From positions 202,815 through 266,814 of the forward strand of contig JACPPA010000002.1 of assembly GCA_016191285.1 (NCBI GenBank): 64,000 nt of DNA, read 5' to 3'. Below, one piece after another: positions 38,440 to 46,180 of this stretch (position 1 is its first letter; every line of letters begins with the position of its first letter). Position numbers and translations under genes: made by a program. The stretch comes from Gammaproteobacteria bacterium (GTDB taxonomy: Bacteria > Pseudomonadota > Gammaproteobacteria > Ga0077536). The notes beneath the pieces are model-generated. The model worked only from the letters and a program-made list of their open reading frames with translations, was not told where the DNA came from and did no database searches.

Positions 38440-40317
38440 TTGAACAGCGCCGACTCCGCAACGAGCGAACCCAGCGCGAGTATCGAACAAAATCTGCGAG
38501 AGCGGTGCCTCCGCCTGCCTTCGGTCCCTGGTATCTATCGAATGCTGGACACGAGCCGCGGCGTCATTTACGTCGGCAAGGCGCGCGATCTCAAAAAAAG
38601 AGTCTCCAGTTATTTCAATCGCAGTGCTGGGCACACGCCGAAAGTGCGGGCGATGGTCGAGCAAGTGTGCGATTTCGAAATTGTAGCCACCCGCAATGAA
38701 ACCGAGGCGCTGATCCTCGAATCCAATCTGATCAAAGAATTAAAACCACGCTACAACGTGGTTTTGAGGGACGACAAAAGTTATCCCTACATCTACGTCA
38801 CCACGCAAGATACTTTCCCACGCCTCGCCTTCCATCGCGGCGCGCGCGCCGACGGCGGGCGCTACTACGGACCGTATCCGAATGCCGGTGCGGTGCGCAC
38901 GACCATCAACTTATTGCAGAAGCTGTTCATGGTGCGTCAATGCGAAGACAGCTACTTCAAAAATCGCACACGGCCGTGTCTTCAATATCAGATCAAACGT
39001 TGCACTGCGCCCTGCGTCGGGCTCATCGCCCCAGAAGATTATGCGGCGGATATGGAGAACGCGCGCTTGTTTTTGGCGGGTCGTAGTCACGAAGTGGTGA
39101 GCGTACTGGTGCGCGAAATGGAAGCGGTCGCGGCGCGCTTGGATTTCGAACGTGCAGCGCGTTTACGCGATCAAATCAACAAAATTCAAAAGGTCCAGGC
39201 CGAGCAACACATCACGGCCGACGGCGGCGATTTCGACATCGTCGCCTGCCGTGTTCACGACGGTGTGGGTTGTGTGCAAGTGTTTTTCCTGCGCGGTGGG
39301 CGCAATTTAGGCAATAAATCGTTTTTCCCGCGCCACACGTCCGAAGCGTCGGTCAGTGAGATAACAGCAGCCTTTCTTGCTCAATTTTATCTGGCCGGGA
39401 CTAGCGAGCGCGATCTGCCACCGGACATTATTATCGCCGACGCGCTTGAGCAGGATGAGACCGAGTGGTTGCAAATGGCGCTGCACGAACGTCGCGGCAG
39501 CGCGGTTCGCGTCCGCCACAATGTACGTGGGGAGCGAGCCAAGTGGGTGGAGATGGCGGTTCGGAACGCCGAGTTCGCAGTGCGCGAGCGGGCTGCGTTG
39601 GATGCGGATCATCGGCGGCGCTTGGAAGCGCTGCGTGAATTTCTTGATTTACCAGAAGTGCCCGCGCGCATTGAATGTTTCGACATCAGCCACACACAAG
39701 GCGAAGCCACCGTTGCCTCGTGCGTGGTGTTCGGCAATGAAGGTCCGCGCAAGGCGGATTATCGACGCTTCAATATCGAAGGCATTGTCGCCGGCGACGA
39801 TTTCGCGGCGATGCGCCAGGCGCTGACGCGGCGCTATGGACGCTTACAAAAAGAAGAAGCGGTAATGCCCGACATTTTGCTCATCGATGGTGGCAAGGGG
39901 CAGGTCAATGAAGCCCTCGCGGTCTTGCGTGAGCTCCAGTTAGAAGGGATCCAAATCATCGGCGTCGCCAAAGGCGTGAGTCGCAAACCCGGCCTCGAAC
40001 GTTTGCTGATGCACGATTCGCAAGTCGAGCGCACTTTGCCCAAGGATTCGGCCGCGCTGCTGCTGATTCAGCAAATCCGGGACGAAGCGCATCGCTTCGC
40101 GATCACGGCTCATCGCCAGGCGCGCGGCCGGGCGCGGACGCAATCGCCACTCGAATCCATCGCTGGGGTTGGGGCGAAACGGCGGCGCGCCTTGCTCCAG
40201 CATTTTGGTGGCTTGCAAGGGGTGCTTCGGGCCAGCATTGATGATCTAAAACGCGCACCCGGCATCAGTGCCCAACTTGCGCGGGCGATCTACGGTGTGT
40301 TACATGAGTCAGCATGA
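38440..40317 (+). CDS. uvrC: Excinuclease ABC subunit C
   Basis: Makes both incisions in nucleotide excision repair. 625 residues: GIY-YIG nuclease at VPGIYRMLDTSRGVIYVGKARDLKKR (about 28-53), cysteine-containing segment RPCLQYQIKRCTAPCVG, UVR motif LDFERAARLRDQI, RNase H-like nuclease (ECFDISHTQGE, LIDGGKGQV) and C-terminal helix-hairpin-helix (IAGVGAKRRRALLQHFGG). The TTG start is the only plausible one in this frame. It overlaps pgsA by four bases. Confidence 0.96.
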   Translation: MNSADSATSEPSASIEQNLRERCLRLPSVPGIYRMLDTSRGVIYVGKARDLKKRVSSYFNRSAGHTPKVRAMVEQVCDFEIVATRNETEALILESNLIKELKPRYNVVLRDDKSYPYIYVTTQDTFPRLAFHRGARADGGRYYGPYPNAGAVRTTINLLQKLFMVRQCEDSYFKNRTRPCLQYQIKRCTAPCVGLIAPEDYAADMENARLFLAGRSHEVVSVLVREMEAVAARLDFERAARLRDQINKIQKVQAEQHITADGGDFDIVACRVHDGVGCVQVFFLRGGRNLGNKSFFPRHTSEASVSEITAAFLAQFYLAGTSERDLPPDIIIADALEQDETEWLQMALHERRGSAVRVRHNVRGERAKWVEMAVRNAEFAVRERAALDADHRRRLEALREFLDLPEVPARIECFDISHTQGEATVASCVVFGNEGPRKADYRRFNIEGIVAGDDFAAMRQALTRRYGRLQKEEAVMPDILLIDGGKGQVNEALAVLRELQLEGIQIIGVAKGVSRKPGLERLLMHDSQVERTLPKDSAALLLIQQIRDEAHRFAITAHRQARGRARTQSPLESIAGVGAKRRRALLQHFGGLQGVLRASIDDLKRAPGISAQLARAIYGVLHESA

Positions 40318-40865
40318 ACATTCCCAATGCCTTGTCATTGCTCCGAATCGGGTTGATCCCATGCTTCGTGGTGTTGTTTTATCTGCCATGGAAGTGGACG
40401 AACCTGGCCGCCGCGGCGGTGTTTATCCTGGCCGCGATCACCGATTGGCTTGACGGCTATCTAGCGCGACGCCTCGGTCAAATTTCAAAGCTAGGGGCGT
40501 TTCTTGATCCGGTCGCGGACAAGTTGTTGGTCGCGGTCGTGCTCATCGTGCTGTTACAAGCGGATCCGAAGGTCTGGTTGGCCTTGCCGATTGCCGTCAT
40601 TCTCGGACGTGAAATTGCGATTTCTGCCCTGCGCGAATGGATGGCCGAGCTCGGCGCGCGGGAGCGCGTGGCGGTCTCGTTCATCGGCAAATTTAAAACC
40701 GGCTGTCAAATGACCGCGTTGATCCTCATGATCGTCCGCGACTCGTACTTCAATCTTCCGATCTATTCGCTCGGCGTGTGCACGCTTTATTTGGCGATGG
40801 GCGCGACCCTGTGGTCCATGTACCGCTATTTAGTCGCGGCGTGGCCCGATCTCACCAGTCAATAG
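40314..40865 (+). CDS. pgsA: CDP-diacylglycerol-glycerol-3-phosphate 3-phosphatidyltransferase
   Basis: Inner-membrane enzyme of phosphatidylglycerol synthesis. 183 residues, several helices, with the CDP-alcohol phosphotransferase motif DWLDGYLARRLGQISKLGAFLDPVADK (DG-x2-AR-x8-G-x3-D-x3-D). The three tRNA genes that follow repeat the E. coli order pgsA-glyW-cysT-leuZ. Confidence 0.96.
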   Translation: MNIPNALSLLRIGLIPCFVVLFYLPWKWTNLAAAAVFILAAITDWLDGYLARRLGQISKLGAFLDPVADKLLVAVVLIVLLQADPKVWLALPIAVILGREIAISALREWMAELGARERVAVSFIGKFKTGCQMTALILMIVRDSYFNLPIYSLGVCTLYLAMGATLWSMYRYLVAAWPDLTSQ

Positions 40866-40931
40866 ACGATAATTCACACGGCAGCGGCCGCGGTTCGACA
40901 CTGTCGTGGCAATGTCCAATGAGTTCATTCC

Positions 40932-40959
40932 TTGACAGCGATCGGCATGCCGCTAGAAT
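40932..40959 (+). promoter_or_regulatory. Promoter of the tRNA Gly-Cys-Leu cluster
   Basis: TTGACA (40932-40937) and TAGAAT (40954-40959) with a 16-base spacer, 12 bases before tRNA-Gly. Confidence 0.75.
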
Positions 40960-40971
40960 TGCGCACGTCAG

Positions 40972-41047
<76 letters not shown>

Positions 41048-41058
41048 ATGGTATCGTG

Positions 41059-41090
41059 AAGCCCCGATCGTATCGGGGCTTTTCATTTTA
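41059..41090 (+). terminator. Intrinsic terminator after tRNA-Gly
   Basis: AAGCCCCGAT (41059-41068) pairs with ATCGGGGCTT (41072-41081) around a CGT loop and is followed by TTCATTTTA. It separates tRNA-Gly from the Cys and Leu genes, so those either have their own promoter or depend on partial read-through. Confidence 0.8.
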
Positions 41091-41136
41091 GTGGGTCGCG
41101 CAACACCACGCTGATCCCTAAAGTAAGTCGCCGTCA

Positions 41137-41210
41137 GGCTGGGTGGCAGAGTGGTCATGCAGCGGCCTGCAAAGCCGTGGACGCCGGTTCGATTCCGACC
41201 CCAGCCTCCA
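41137..41210 (+). tRNA. tRNA-Cys(GCA)
   Basis: 74 bases, acceptor GGCTGGG/CCCAGCC, anticodon loop CTGCAAA giving GCA, CGGTTCGATTCCG T-arm and encoded CCA. Confidence 0.97.
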
Positions 41211-41229
41211 ATTTTTCTCTGTTCGATCT

Positions 41230-41316
41230 GCCCGGGTGGCGGAATAGGTAGACGCAAGGGACTTAAAATCCCTCGGAGGCAACTCCGTGCCGGTTCGAGT
41301 CCGGCTCCGGGCACCA
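41230..41316 (+). tRNA. tRNA-Leu(UAA), prophage target site
   Basis: 87 bases, acceptor GCCCGGG/CTCCGGGC region, anticodon loop CTTAAAA giving UAA, variable arm CTCGGAGGCAACTCCG and encoded CCA. The prophage integrase gene ends 14 bases downstream, facing it, which is the usual layout of an element inserted at a tRNA 3' end. The tRNA itself is intact. Confidence 0.97.
41296..41316. other. Probable attachment site in the 3' end of tRNA-Leu
   Basis: The T-arm and acceptor end of the tRNA border the integrase gene. Tyrosine integrases commonly use this part of tRNA-Leu as core site. The second copy would lie beyond the right end of the window, so the core length cannot be measured here. Confidence 0.45.
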
Positions 41317-41330
41317 AATAAAACAATCAC

Positions 41331-42269
41331 TTATGTTCCACGTGGAGCTTTTCTCTTTTTGGCGGTGACGGACCCGGTGCCGATTTTCCCGACAATATCC
41401 CGCAAGGTTTCTTCTCGTAGGTGTGCGTAACGCCTCACCATCGACGCCGATTTATGCCCGAGTAATTCACCGAGCGCGCGATCATTCGCGCCCGCCGCGA
41501 CCAACATACTGGCGTATGAATGGCGCAGGTCGTGGAAGCGAATATGCGCAAGCTTTACGGCATCTCTAGCAACTTCCCATTCCTTGCGCAAAATACCTTC
41601 GGTAATTTTCAGCGGTAGCTTGATGTGCGCGACCGCTTTCGGGATTGGGATAATTCGCGGCCTGCCATTCTTCGAAGTCTGCAAGACGATCAAATCGCCT
41701 TTGATATTCTCTGGTCGCAACCCTAGCAACTCACTTCGGCGTAATCCGGTATAGCCTGCGATCCTCACCGCGTCACCCGCAATCGGCATTCGACTGGCAA
41801 TTTGTTCGATCTCCTTCGGTGTCAAGTAAAATTGCCTTTCGACTTCTCCAGGTAGCAGTTTGATGATCGGCGGCTGCGCTATCCATCCCGCCTCGTGAGC
41901 CAGCCTGCAAAGTCGACGGAGGAGGGCAAGGCGGCGGTTAATCGTGGCTGGTAGGACTTTGCCCAACATGGCGTTGCGCATCGCTTGGGCGACCGCTGGC
42001 GCGTCCTTGATGTGCTTCCCTTCGATGTATGGACGAATGGCAGACGCTTTCGAGATCGCGCTTTTCAGATCTTTGGCCGAGTGCTCAGCCACGTCGAGGT
42101 AGAGTAGCAGGACTTCCTCTAAACCTCTGGATGGCAATTCTTCGATGTCGCGTCGGAGACTACTTTCAAGCTGGCGCGCTTCCGCATAGTTCCGAGCTTG
42201 GCGTCTAATGCGCTTCGCACCGTGGTGCACATCGACTTGATAGCCGTCTCGTCGTTTGCGGATCGGCAT
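41331..42269 (-). CDS. int: Tyrosine-type site-specific integrase
   Basis: 312 residues. The catalytic set is complete: Arg177 in TGLRRSEL, His246 and Arg249 in HDLRHSYAS, His272 in LLGHKSASMV and Tyr281 in RRYAHL. The N-terminus MPIRKRRDGYQVDV matches the Arm-binding start of phage integrases, and GGAGGG upstream supports the ATG at 42269. It points at the tRNA-Leu end. Its first 50 codons overlap the excisionase-like gene in another frame. Confidence 0.95.
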   Translation of the reverse strand: MPIRKRRDGYQVDVHHGAKRIRRQARNYAEARQLESSLRRDIEELPSRGLEEVLLLYLDVAEHSAKDLKSAISKASAIRPYIEGKHIKDAPAVAQAMRNAMLGKVLPATINRRLALLRRLCRLAHEAGWIAQPPIIKLLPGEVERQFYLTPKEIEQIASRMPIAGDAVRIAGYTGLRRSELLGLRPENIKGDLIVLQTSKNGRPRIIPIPKAVAHIKLPLKITEGILRKEWEVARDAVKLAHIRFHDLRHSYASMLVAAGANDRALGELLGHKSASMVRRYAHLREETLRDIVGKIGTGSVTAKKRKAPRGT

Positions 42270-42436
42270 TTTCGTTGTCCCTCCGCGAATTTATTCAGAT
42301 CCACCGGATCTACCCGGTCTCCTCTCGCTGTCCGGCCTAAGCGTATGACAGGCAGGGCGCCCGCGTCGATATGCCGTCGCAATTGCTTCGACGAGATCGC
42401 GAGTTCAAGCGCTGCCTGTTTGACGGTTAGGAGCAT
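42119..42436 (-). CDS. Excisionase-like helix-turn-helix protein
   Basis: 105 residues. MLLTVKQAALELAISSKQLRRHIDAGALPVIRLGRTARGDRVDPVDLNKF is the winged-helix (MerR/AlpA-type) pattern typical of excisionases and of helper proteins encoded next to phage integrases. The C-terminal half is basic and overlaps the integrase start by 151 bases. It probably directs excision; a transcriptional role is also possible. The start at 42436 is chosen by the HTH pattern. Confidence 0.72.
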   Translation of the reverse strand: MLLTVKQAALELAISSKQLRRHIDAGALPVIRLGRTARGDRVDPVDLNKFAEGQRKCRSANDETAIKSMCTTVRSALDAKLGTMRKRASLKVVSDATSKNCHPEV

Positions 42437-42462
42437 GGTTATGCGCGATCCTGGGTCATCGT

Positions 42463-42699
42463 CTAGCCTGGCACCGGCAACATTGGCGACATCTTGCCGG
42501 AGGAGTACGCTGCGGCAATTTGCGGCAGCATCCATTGCCCGACGCGCTGATTGTTCGGCATGACGATATGCGCTAGAAATTCCTCCTCGAAAACGCTGAT
42601 CCCGGACTCGACTGCCTCAAGCTTCGCCTTGATGACGAGATTCAGCGCGCGCCAGCGTTGGCGTACGGCTTGTTGCTCTATTTGTTCTGTAGTTTCCAC
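42463..42699 (-). CDS. Hypothetical phage protein
   Basis: 78 residues from a GTG start that overlaps the upstream stop (TAGTG). A helical N-terminus (TEQIEQQAVRQRWRALNLVIKAKLEAVESG) is followed by FEEEFLAHIVMPNNQRVGQWMLPQI, which looks like a conserved phage segment, but I do not recognise the function. Part of the leftward early operon. Confidence 0.65.
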   Translation of the reverse strand: METTEQIEQQAVRQRWRALNLVIKAKLEAVESGISVFEEEFLAHIVMPNNQRVGQWMLPQIAAAYSSGKMSPMLPVPG

Positions 42700-42893
42700 T
42701 ATTTCTCATTCCCAGCTTCTAATGCTTTCTGCAATGCTTTCCATGCCGATTCTGCATGCATCTGATCGCCGACCAAAGGCACCATCAATTCGATTATTCG
42801 TTGCAGGCGGCCTATCTGCTCTTTGTGATCTTCGTAGGTAACATACCGGCCATCAGGATCAATGACCGCACAAATGTCATAACGTTTGATCAT
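42699..42893 (-). CDS. Hypothetical phage protein
   Basis: 64 residues, MIKRYDICAVIDPDGRYVTYEDHKEQIGRLQRIIELMVP at the start. The pattern of a short beta-hairpin followed by a helix with EDHKEQI is common in small phage early proteins. It overlaps the preceding gene by four bases. Function unknown. Confidence 0.7.
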   Translation of the reverse strand: MIKRYDICAVIDPDGRYVTYEDHKEQIGRLQRIIELMVPLVGDQMHAESAWKALQKALEAGNEK

Positions 42894-43189
42894 TGGCTGC
42901 TCTCTTGGATTTCAATATAGGTTGCTTCGAAAATATCTGGTTTGCATGGGTATAGCTCGCCGGACATTCCCTGAACAATCCAATCATCCCAAGCTATCTT
43001 GAATATTCCGTCCGCCGAATAGAGATATAACCCCATGTGCTCTGGATCAGACGGATCGATAAATAGTGATCCTATCCCTATCGTGTCCCATGCTTTATGC
43101 AACCAGGCGGGCCACTCTTTGTTGTTTTCTCGGCGCTCGCGCGTCATCTGAAACGCCTCGACCACAATGGGCTTTTTAGTAAATTTCAT
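42890..43189 (-). CDS. Hypothetical phage protein
   Basis: 99 residues starting MKFTKKPIVVEAFQMT, with IAWDDWIVQGMSGELYPCKPDIFEATYI at the end. This two-part pattern (KPVxVEA at the start, DWI.G..GE.YPCKPDIFE.TY at the end) is a widespread phage and prophage family of unknown function. Confidence 0.8.
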   Translation of the reverse strand: MKFTKKPIVVEAFQMTRERRENNKEWPAWLHKAWDTIGIGSLFIDPSDPEHMGLYLYSADGIFKIAWDDWIVQGMSGELYPCKPDIFEATYIEIQESSQ

Positions 43190-43211
43190 TTCTCATTCTC
43201 AATTCCTTTCG

Positions 43212-43409
43212 TTAGATAGCCCTCAGAAATCGTTCGCGCTCTTTATCTGAGAGTAACGAATGCGCGCGTCTACATTCCTTATCTTCGCATTCTTCATGTA
43301 CCAAATCGCTGTCCGGGGTTCTTTCACCAGGCCAATGTATTGGATGCGCAAATTTATCAGCGCCCGGCTGACCGCATAACCCGCAAATGTCTTGATCTTC
43401 ATCGCTCAT
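43212..43409 (-). CDS. Small cysteine-rich phage protein
   Basis: 65 residues with C-x2-C in DICGLCGQPGADKF and a second group in HEECEDKECRRAH, probably one zinc site. No function recognised. Its start lies inside a 28-codon frame (43399-43485). Confidence 0.6.
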   Translation of the reverse strand: MSDEDQDICGLCGQPGADKFAHPIHWPGERTPDSDLVHEECEDKECRRAHSLLSDKERERFLRAI

Positions 43410-43485
43410 TTAGAAAACCCCTCCATAATTGAAGAATTTCAGTTTCGGCATTCAAGGCAGAATCCTCACTTTGTTTGTCAGACAT
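43399..43485 (-). CDS. Very small phage ORF
   Basis: 28 residues (MSDKQSEDSALNAETEILQLW...), with GAAGGAA eight bases before the ATG and an 11-base overlap with the next gene. It fills the only gap in this packed operon. No similarity recognised. Confidence 0.35.
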   Translation of the reverse strand: MSDKQSEDSALNAETEILQLWRGFLNER

Positions 43486-43488
43486 CAA

Positions 43489-43764
43489 TTATTCCTTCAA
43501 GGCATAATGTTTCCAGCAATTACAATGACCAGATAGCTCCCGATATAAATGAGGAAGCGAGGACGAGCAATTATTGGCATGCGGAGCTTCCTCAATCGCT
43601 TGTTGTAAGCGGGCAGCACGACTTTCTGCTGAATCCAGTTTCGCGATCATTTTATCGGCCCATTGTTTATGCTCGAATTGCTCGATGGCAGATTGATTTT
43701 TTGCTTCTTCTAGTTCTTGGCGCAAGGATTCTATTTCTAGCGCGTGCTTATTCGGCTCGCTCAT
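43489..43764 (-). CDS. Hypothetical coiled-coil phage protein
   Basis: 91 residues. The first 60 form a charged heptad pattern (LEIESLRQELEEAKNQSAIEQF), followed by HANNCSSSLPHLY and HCNCWKHYA, whose Cys and His residues may bind metal. Four-base overlap with the gene upstream. Function unknown. Confidence 0.62.
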   Translation of the reverse strand: MSEPNKHALEIESLRQELEEAKNQSAIEQFEHKQWADKMIAKLDSAESRAARLQQAIEEAPHANNCSSSLPHLYRELSGHCNCWKHYALKE

Positions 43765-44036
43765 CCTTCCTCCCTCATCGCTTGAATCATGAGTCTAAAA
43801 ACTCGCTGAACTATTTCAACCGGTTCATTTCGATCCACCCCCTCACAATAAGCATTGTGTATTTCCCTATTAATTTTGATTGTAGAGAGTACTGCGAGGA
43901 CAGCATCCGCTTGGCTACGGCATTGCTTGCGCTGAGTCTCACTCGTCTCTTTCCAATGGTTTTCATCATACGTGCCATATTGCTTATATGTACCAATATA
44001 GATTGCGAGTGCGATGGCTTCTTTAATTTCGTTCAT
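43761..44036 (-). CDS. Hypothetical phage protein
   Basis: 91 residues, mostly helical: MNEIKEAIALAIYIGTYKQYGTY and a region KQCRSQADAVLAVLSTIK that resembles the small helical proteins in phage early operons whose Q-A-DAVL segment recurs. No function can be assigned. It overlaps the upstream gene by one base. Confidence 0.62.
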   Translation of the reverse strand: MNEIKEAIALAIYIGTYKQYGTYDENHWKETSETQRKQCRSQADAVLAVLSTIKINREIHNAYCEGVDRNEPVEIVQRVFRLMIQAMREEG

Positions 44037-44410
44037 CAGGGATCCACCTTAATCCCTTTCGCAAGACACCATCCTTGCCACGCCGCATTAGTATGGCTCT
44101 CGAAGTCGAGATAGTTACCATCTTCACGCCGCTCGAAGCATTTCGTATCTGGCTTGAGATGCCAAAGTTCCGCGATAGCTTTCTCAAACTGCTCGCGCTC
44201 AGAAGTCGGTGCTAACTTTACTTCGCTACCAATTTCTTCTTGAATGATCGCATTAGGATCAACATCGTTTCTTAATGCCGTTAATCCGTTTTTTATTTGC
44301 TCAATTGCAATTAGACAAAATGGATGCGACTGTAATCCTGGATATATTTTGCGTAGTGTTTCCAAATTAAAAAGCCCATTCTCAATTGCTTCCAGAGCTG
44401 TAGTAGTCAT
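44036..44410 (-). CDS. Hypothetical phage protein
   Basis: 124 residues. The C-terminus FEKAIAELWHLKPDTKCFERREDGNYLDFESHTNAAWQGWCLA carries the Y-x-(N)-W-x-GW signature shared by many unrelated-sized phage early proteins. The N-terminal half is unlike anything I recognise. A structured spacer lies just upstream. Confidence 0.68.
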   Translation of the reverse strand: MTTTALEAIENGLFNLETLRKIYPGLQSHPFCLIAIEQIKNGLTALRNDVDPNAIIQEEIGSEVKLAPTSEREQFEKAIAELWHLKPDTKCFERREDGNYLDFESHTNAAWQGWCLAKGIKVDP

Positions 44411-44441
44411 TCTTCCTCCAATTCGTTAAGTGAGCACGGGC

Positions 44442-44516
44442 GGACGCTCCGATGACGGCGGAGTTAGTGTGTCTCGTCACAACCGATTAACCCTCACCGC
44501 CGTCACCGTTGCGTCC
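44442..44516. repeat. Interrupted hairpin in the leftward early operon
   Basis: GGACGC (44442-44447) and TGACGGCGG (44453-44461) pair with CCGCCGTCA (44497-44505) and GCGTCC (44511-44516) around a 35-base loop. It fills the only spacer of about 110 bases in an otherwise packed operon. It may be an attenuator, an RNA-stability element or an antitermination-related site. No T tract follows on either strand. Confidence 0.6.
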
Positions 44517-44521
44517 ATAAA

Positions 44522-44716
44522 TCAATTCCTAAACGTCGCCGCCTCCGGACAAGTTGCAAAGTGCGAAACGTGCCGCTTGTGATCGAACTGATAGTCATCG
44601 TGCAGAACGGCGCCTGCATCTACCGGCATCAGCTTGCCAGCTTTCGTGCGCAAGAAAACTATCGGTGCATCACAGGCACGGCAGCGCTTGACGTACTCGT
44701 GTTCTGGTTGGCTCAT
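44522..44716 (-). CDS. Small zinc-binding phage protein
   Basis: 64 residues: VKRCRACDAPIVFLRTKAGKLMPVDAG is a zinc-ribbon-like start (C-x2-C) and HVSHFATCPEAATFR supplies His and Cys for the second half. This arrangement is common in phage early proteins of unknown function. Confidence 0.72.
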   Translation of the reverse strand: MSQPEHEYVKRCRACDAPIVFLRTKAGKLMPVDAGAVLHDDYQFDHKRHVSHFATCPEAATFRN

Positions 44717-45036
44717 GGGTCATCGCTATCATCGTGCGACAGCGCTGGAGCCGACCGCTTCGGAAGGTCATATGCACTTACCGGTACCGCTCTCAATCTC
44801 TCTGCCAAGCTGCGCGCAATCTCCTCCGATGTCGGAGTCATTGAGTAGATCGCGCCTTGCGTGAAATATCGCGTGTATTCCGGCGCATCACCCACCGCTG
44901 GCACGTCAATGCGAATGAACGCGCAACCGCCGATGATCTGCTCCGATATCTTCCCGGTTAAGCGTAGATGGCCGAATAGTTCGAGGATTCCCCATGTTTC
45001 GAAAGTCTTTTGATCGGTCGTGCTCCCAGTGCTCAT
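44713..45036 (-). CDS. Hypothetical phage protein
   Basis: 107 residues from the ATG at 45036, which has GAGGG nine bases upstream; an ATG at 45069 in frame is weaker. Segments FETWGILELFGHLRLTGKISEQ and YTRYFTQGAIYSMTPTSEEIA look like a conserved phage family. Function unknown. Confidence 0.72.
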   Translation of the reverse strand: MSTGSTTDQKTFETWGILELFGHLRLTGKISEQIIGGCAFIRIDVPAVGDAPEYTRYFTQGAIYSMTPTSEEIARSLAERLRAVPVSAYDLPKRSAPALSHDDSDDP

Positions 45037-45065
45037 GCCGCCGCCCTCGCTGTTTCTGTGTTTCT

Positions 45066-45197
45066 TCATAGTTGGCGGACGACAGACTGCTGGCGAGAAG
45101 CGGTTCCTGTAATGTGTGAATCCACGCGCGGGTCAGCTCCGCCGGTATCGCATCCCGCTACAGGTTCGACCTTCTCGGTTATCAGTCTGTCGCCCAT
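45066..45197 (-). CDS. Small phage ORF of doubtful status
   Basis: 43 codons beginning MGDRLITEKVEPVAGCDTGG in the 196-base gap between two phage genes. The end overlaps an ATG of the next gene, but no ribosome site precedes the start. Confidence 0.3.
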   Translation of the reverse strand: MGDRLITEKVEPVAGCDTGGADPRVDSHITGTASRQQSVVRQL

Positions 45198-45265
45198 AAA
45201 TCACGCGTGTAGCGTTGGCGCCTACTGCCCGCTCGCCGAATCTGTCACTACGAAACAAGTCATAA

Positions 45266-46180
45266 TTAAGAGGCCTTTCGCGAAGTGGAGATTCGCTCAT
45301 TGCGCACGACGAAGCCAGGCAGGTTCGCGTTATCGCGAAGGGCCTTGGCCATTTTGTTGGCGGCGCTCATGTCGAGTTTGAGGAGCGCCACGAGTTCGGG
45401 GCGCGTTGCGAGCACGGCGGCTATCGCGAGGATGGTGGTGCGTTCGTCTTTTTCGACGATGGCCACGAAATTGTCCCTGAGTCCGAAGCCATTTGGAACG
45501 GCAGTTACCGCAACCTGCGGCGCCGCCTGAATAGTCGCCATGGCTGATAACTCTGCATTCACAGCCTTCGCTTCGCCTTCTTCTTCCTTGGCACGCGCGG
45601 ACTCTTCGCGTTTGGCGGCTTCTGCGGCGGCTGCGGCGGCTTGGCGTTCGGCAACAGCCGCAGCTTGCTTGTCGCCCTCGGCGCGTGCCCTGGCGGCCTC
45701 TGCTTCGGCGCGTTGACGTTCCTGCTCAGCGGCCTCGGCTTTGCGGCGCTCATCGGCCGCTTGTTGTTCGGCGCGCGCACGTTCCGCGGTGGCCTTCTGT
45801 TCGGCCTCCTGACGAATACGGCGCGCTTCATCGTCGGCTTTGCGACGTTCGTCGGCAACGCGGCGGTCTTCGAGTTCGGTCCAACCCTTCAACAGGCCCT
45901 TGAGATGCCCCTCGGCATTCTCCAATGCCTCCAGCGCTGGATCGAAAAGCTTCTCAGCATTCGAGATGATCAATTTTGCAGGCGCCACAAAGCCCGTCTT
46001 CCACTCCTTGACCTGCTTCTTGCGCTGAATTATGTGGCGCAACTCGTCATTGGCGAGCCCGGCCATATCGGCGGAGTCGATCGCGTAAGCCTGAGCTTCG
46101 ACAAGCGCCTGTTCATTTATGCGCAGTTGGTTCTGCATAGTCCCGTCCATGTGGAGCGAGACGACGAATTCATTTCCCAT
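45266..46180 (-). CDS. TolA-like coiled-coil phage protein
   Basis: 304 residues. A helical N-terminal domain (about 1-105) is followed by a 110-residue Ala/Glu/Arg/Lys-rich heptad region (RRKADDEARRIRQEAEQ onward) and a compact C-terminal domain ending AANKMAKALRDNANLPGFVVRNERISTS. Phage proteins of this layout are often mislabelled TolA because of the coil. The C-terminal domain recurs beside phage recombination genes. It sits right after the nuclease and annealing genes, so a part in DNA metabolism is plausible but unproven. Confidence 0.75.
   Translation of the reverse strand: MGNEFVVSLHMDGTMQNQLRINEQALVEAQAYAIDSADMAGLANDELRHIIQRKKQVKEWKTGFVAPAKLIISNAEKLFDPALEALENAEGHLKGLLKGWTELEDRRVADERRKADDEARRIRQEAEQKATAERARAEQQAADERRKAEAAEQERQRAEAEAARARAEGDKQAAAVAERQAAAAAAEAAKREESARAKEEEGEAKAVNAELSAMATIQAAPQVAVTAVPNGFGLRDNFVAIVEKDERTTILAIAAVLATRPELVALLKLDMSAANKMAKALRDNANLPGFVVRNERISTSRKAS

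Noticed and set aside
43392-44114. Plus-strand 240-codon frame across the early operon
   Set aside because: It lies antisense to several well-formed overlapping phage genes, and its composition is typical of a shadow frame.
45010-45858. Plus-strand and alternative frames opposite the TolA-like gene
   Set aside because: These arise from the low-complexity Ala/Glu/Arg coil of the real gene on the other strand.
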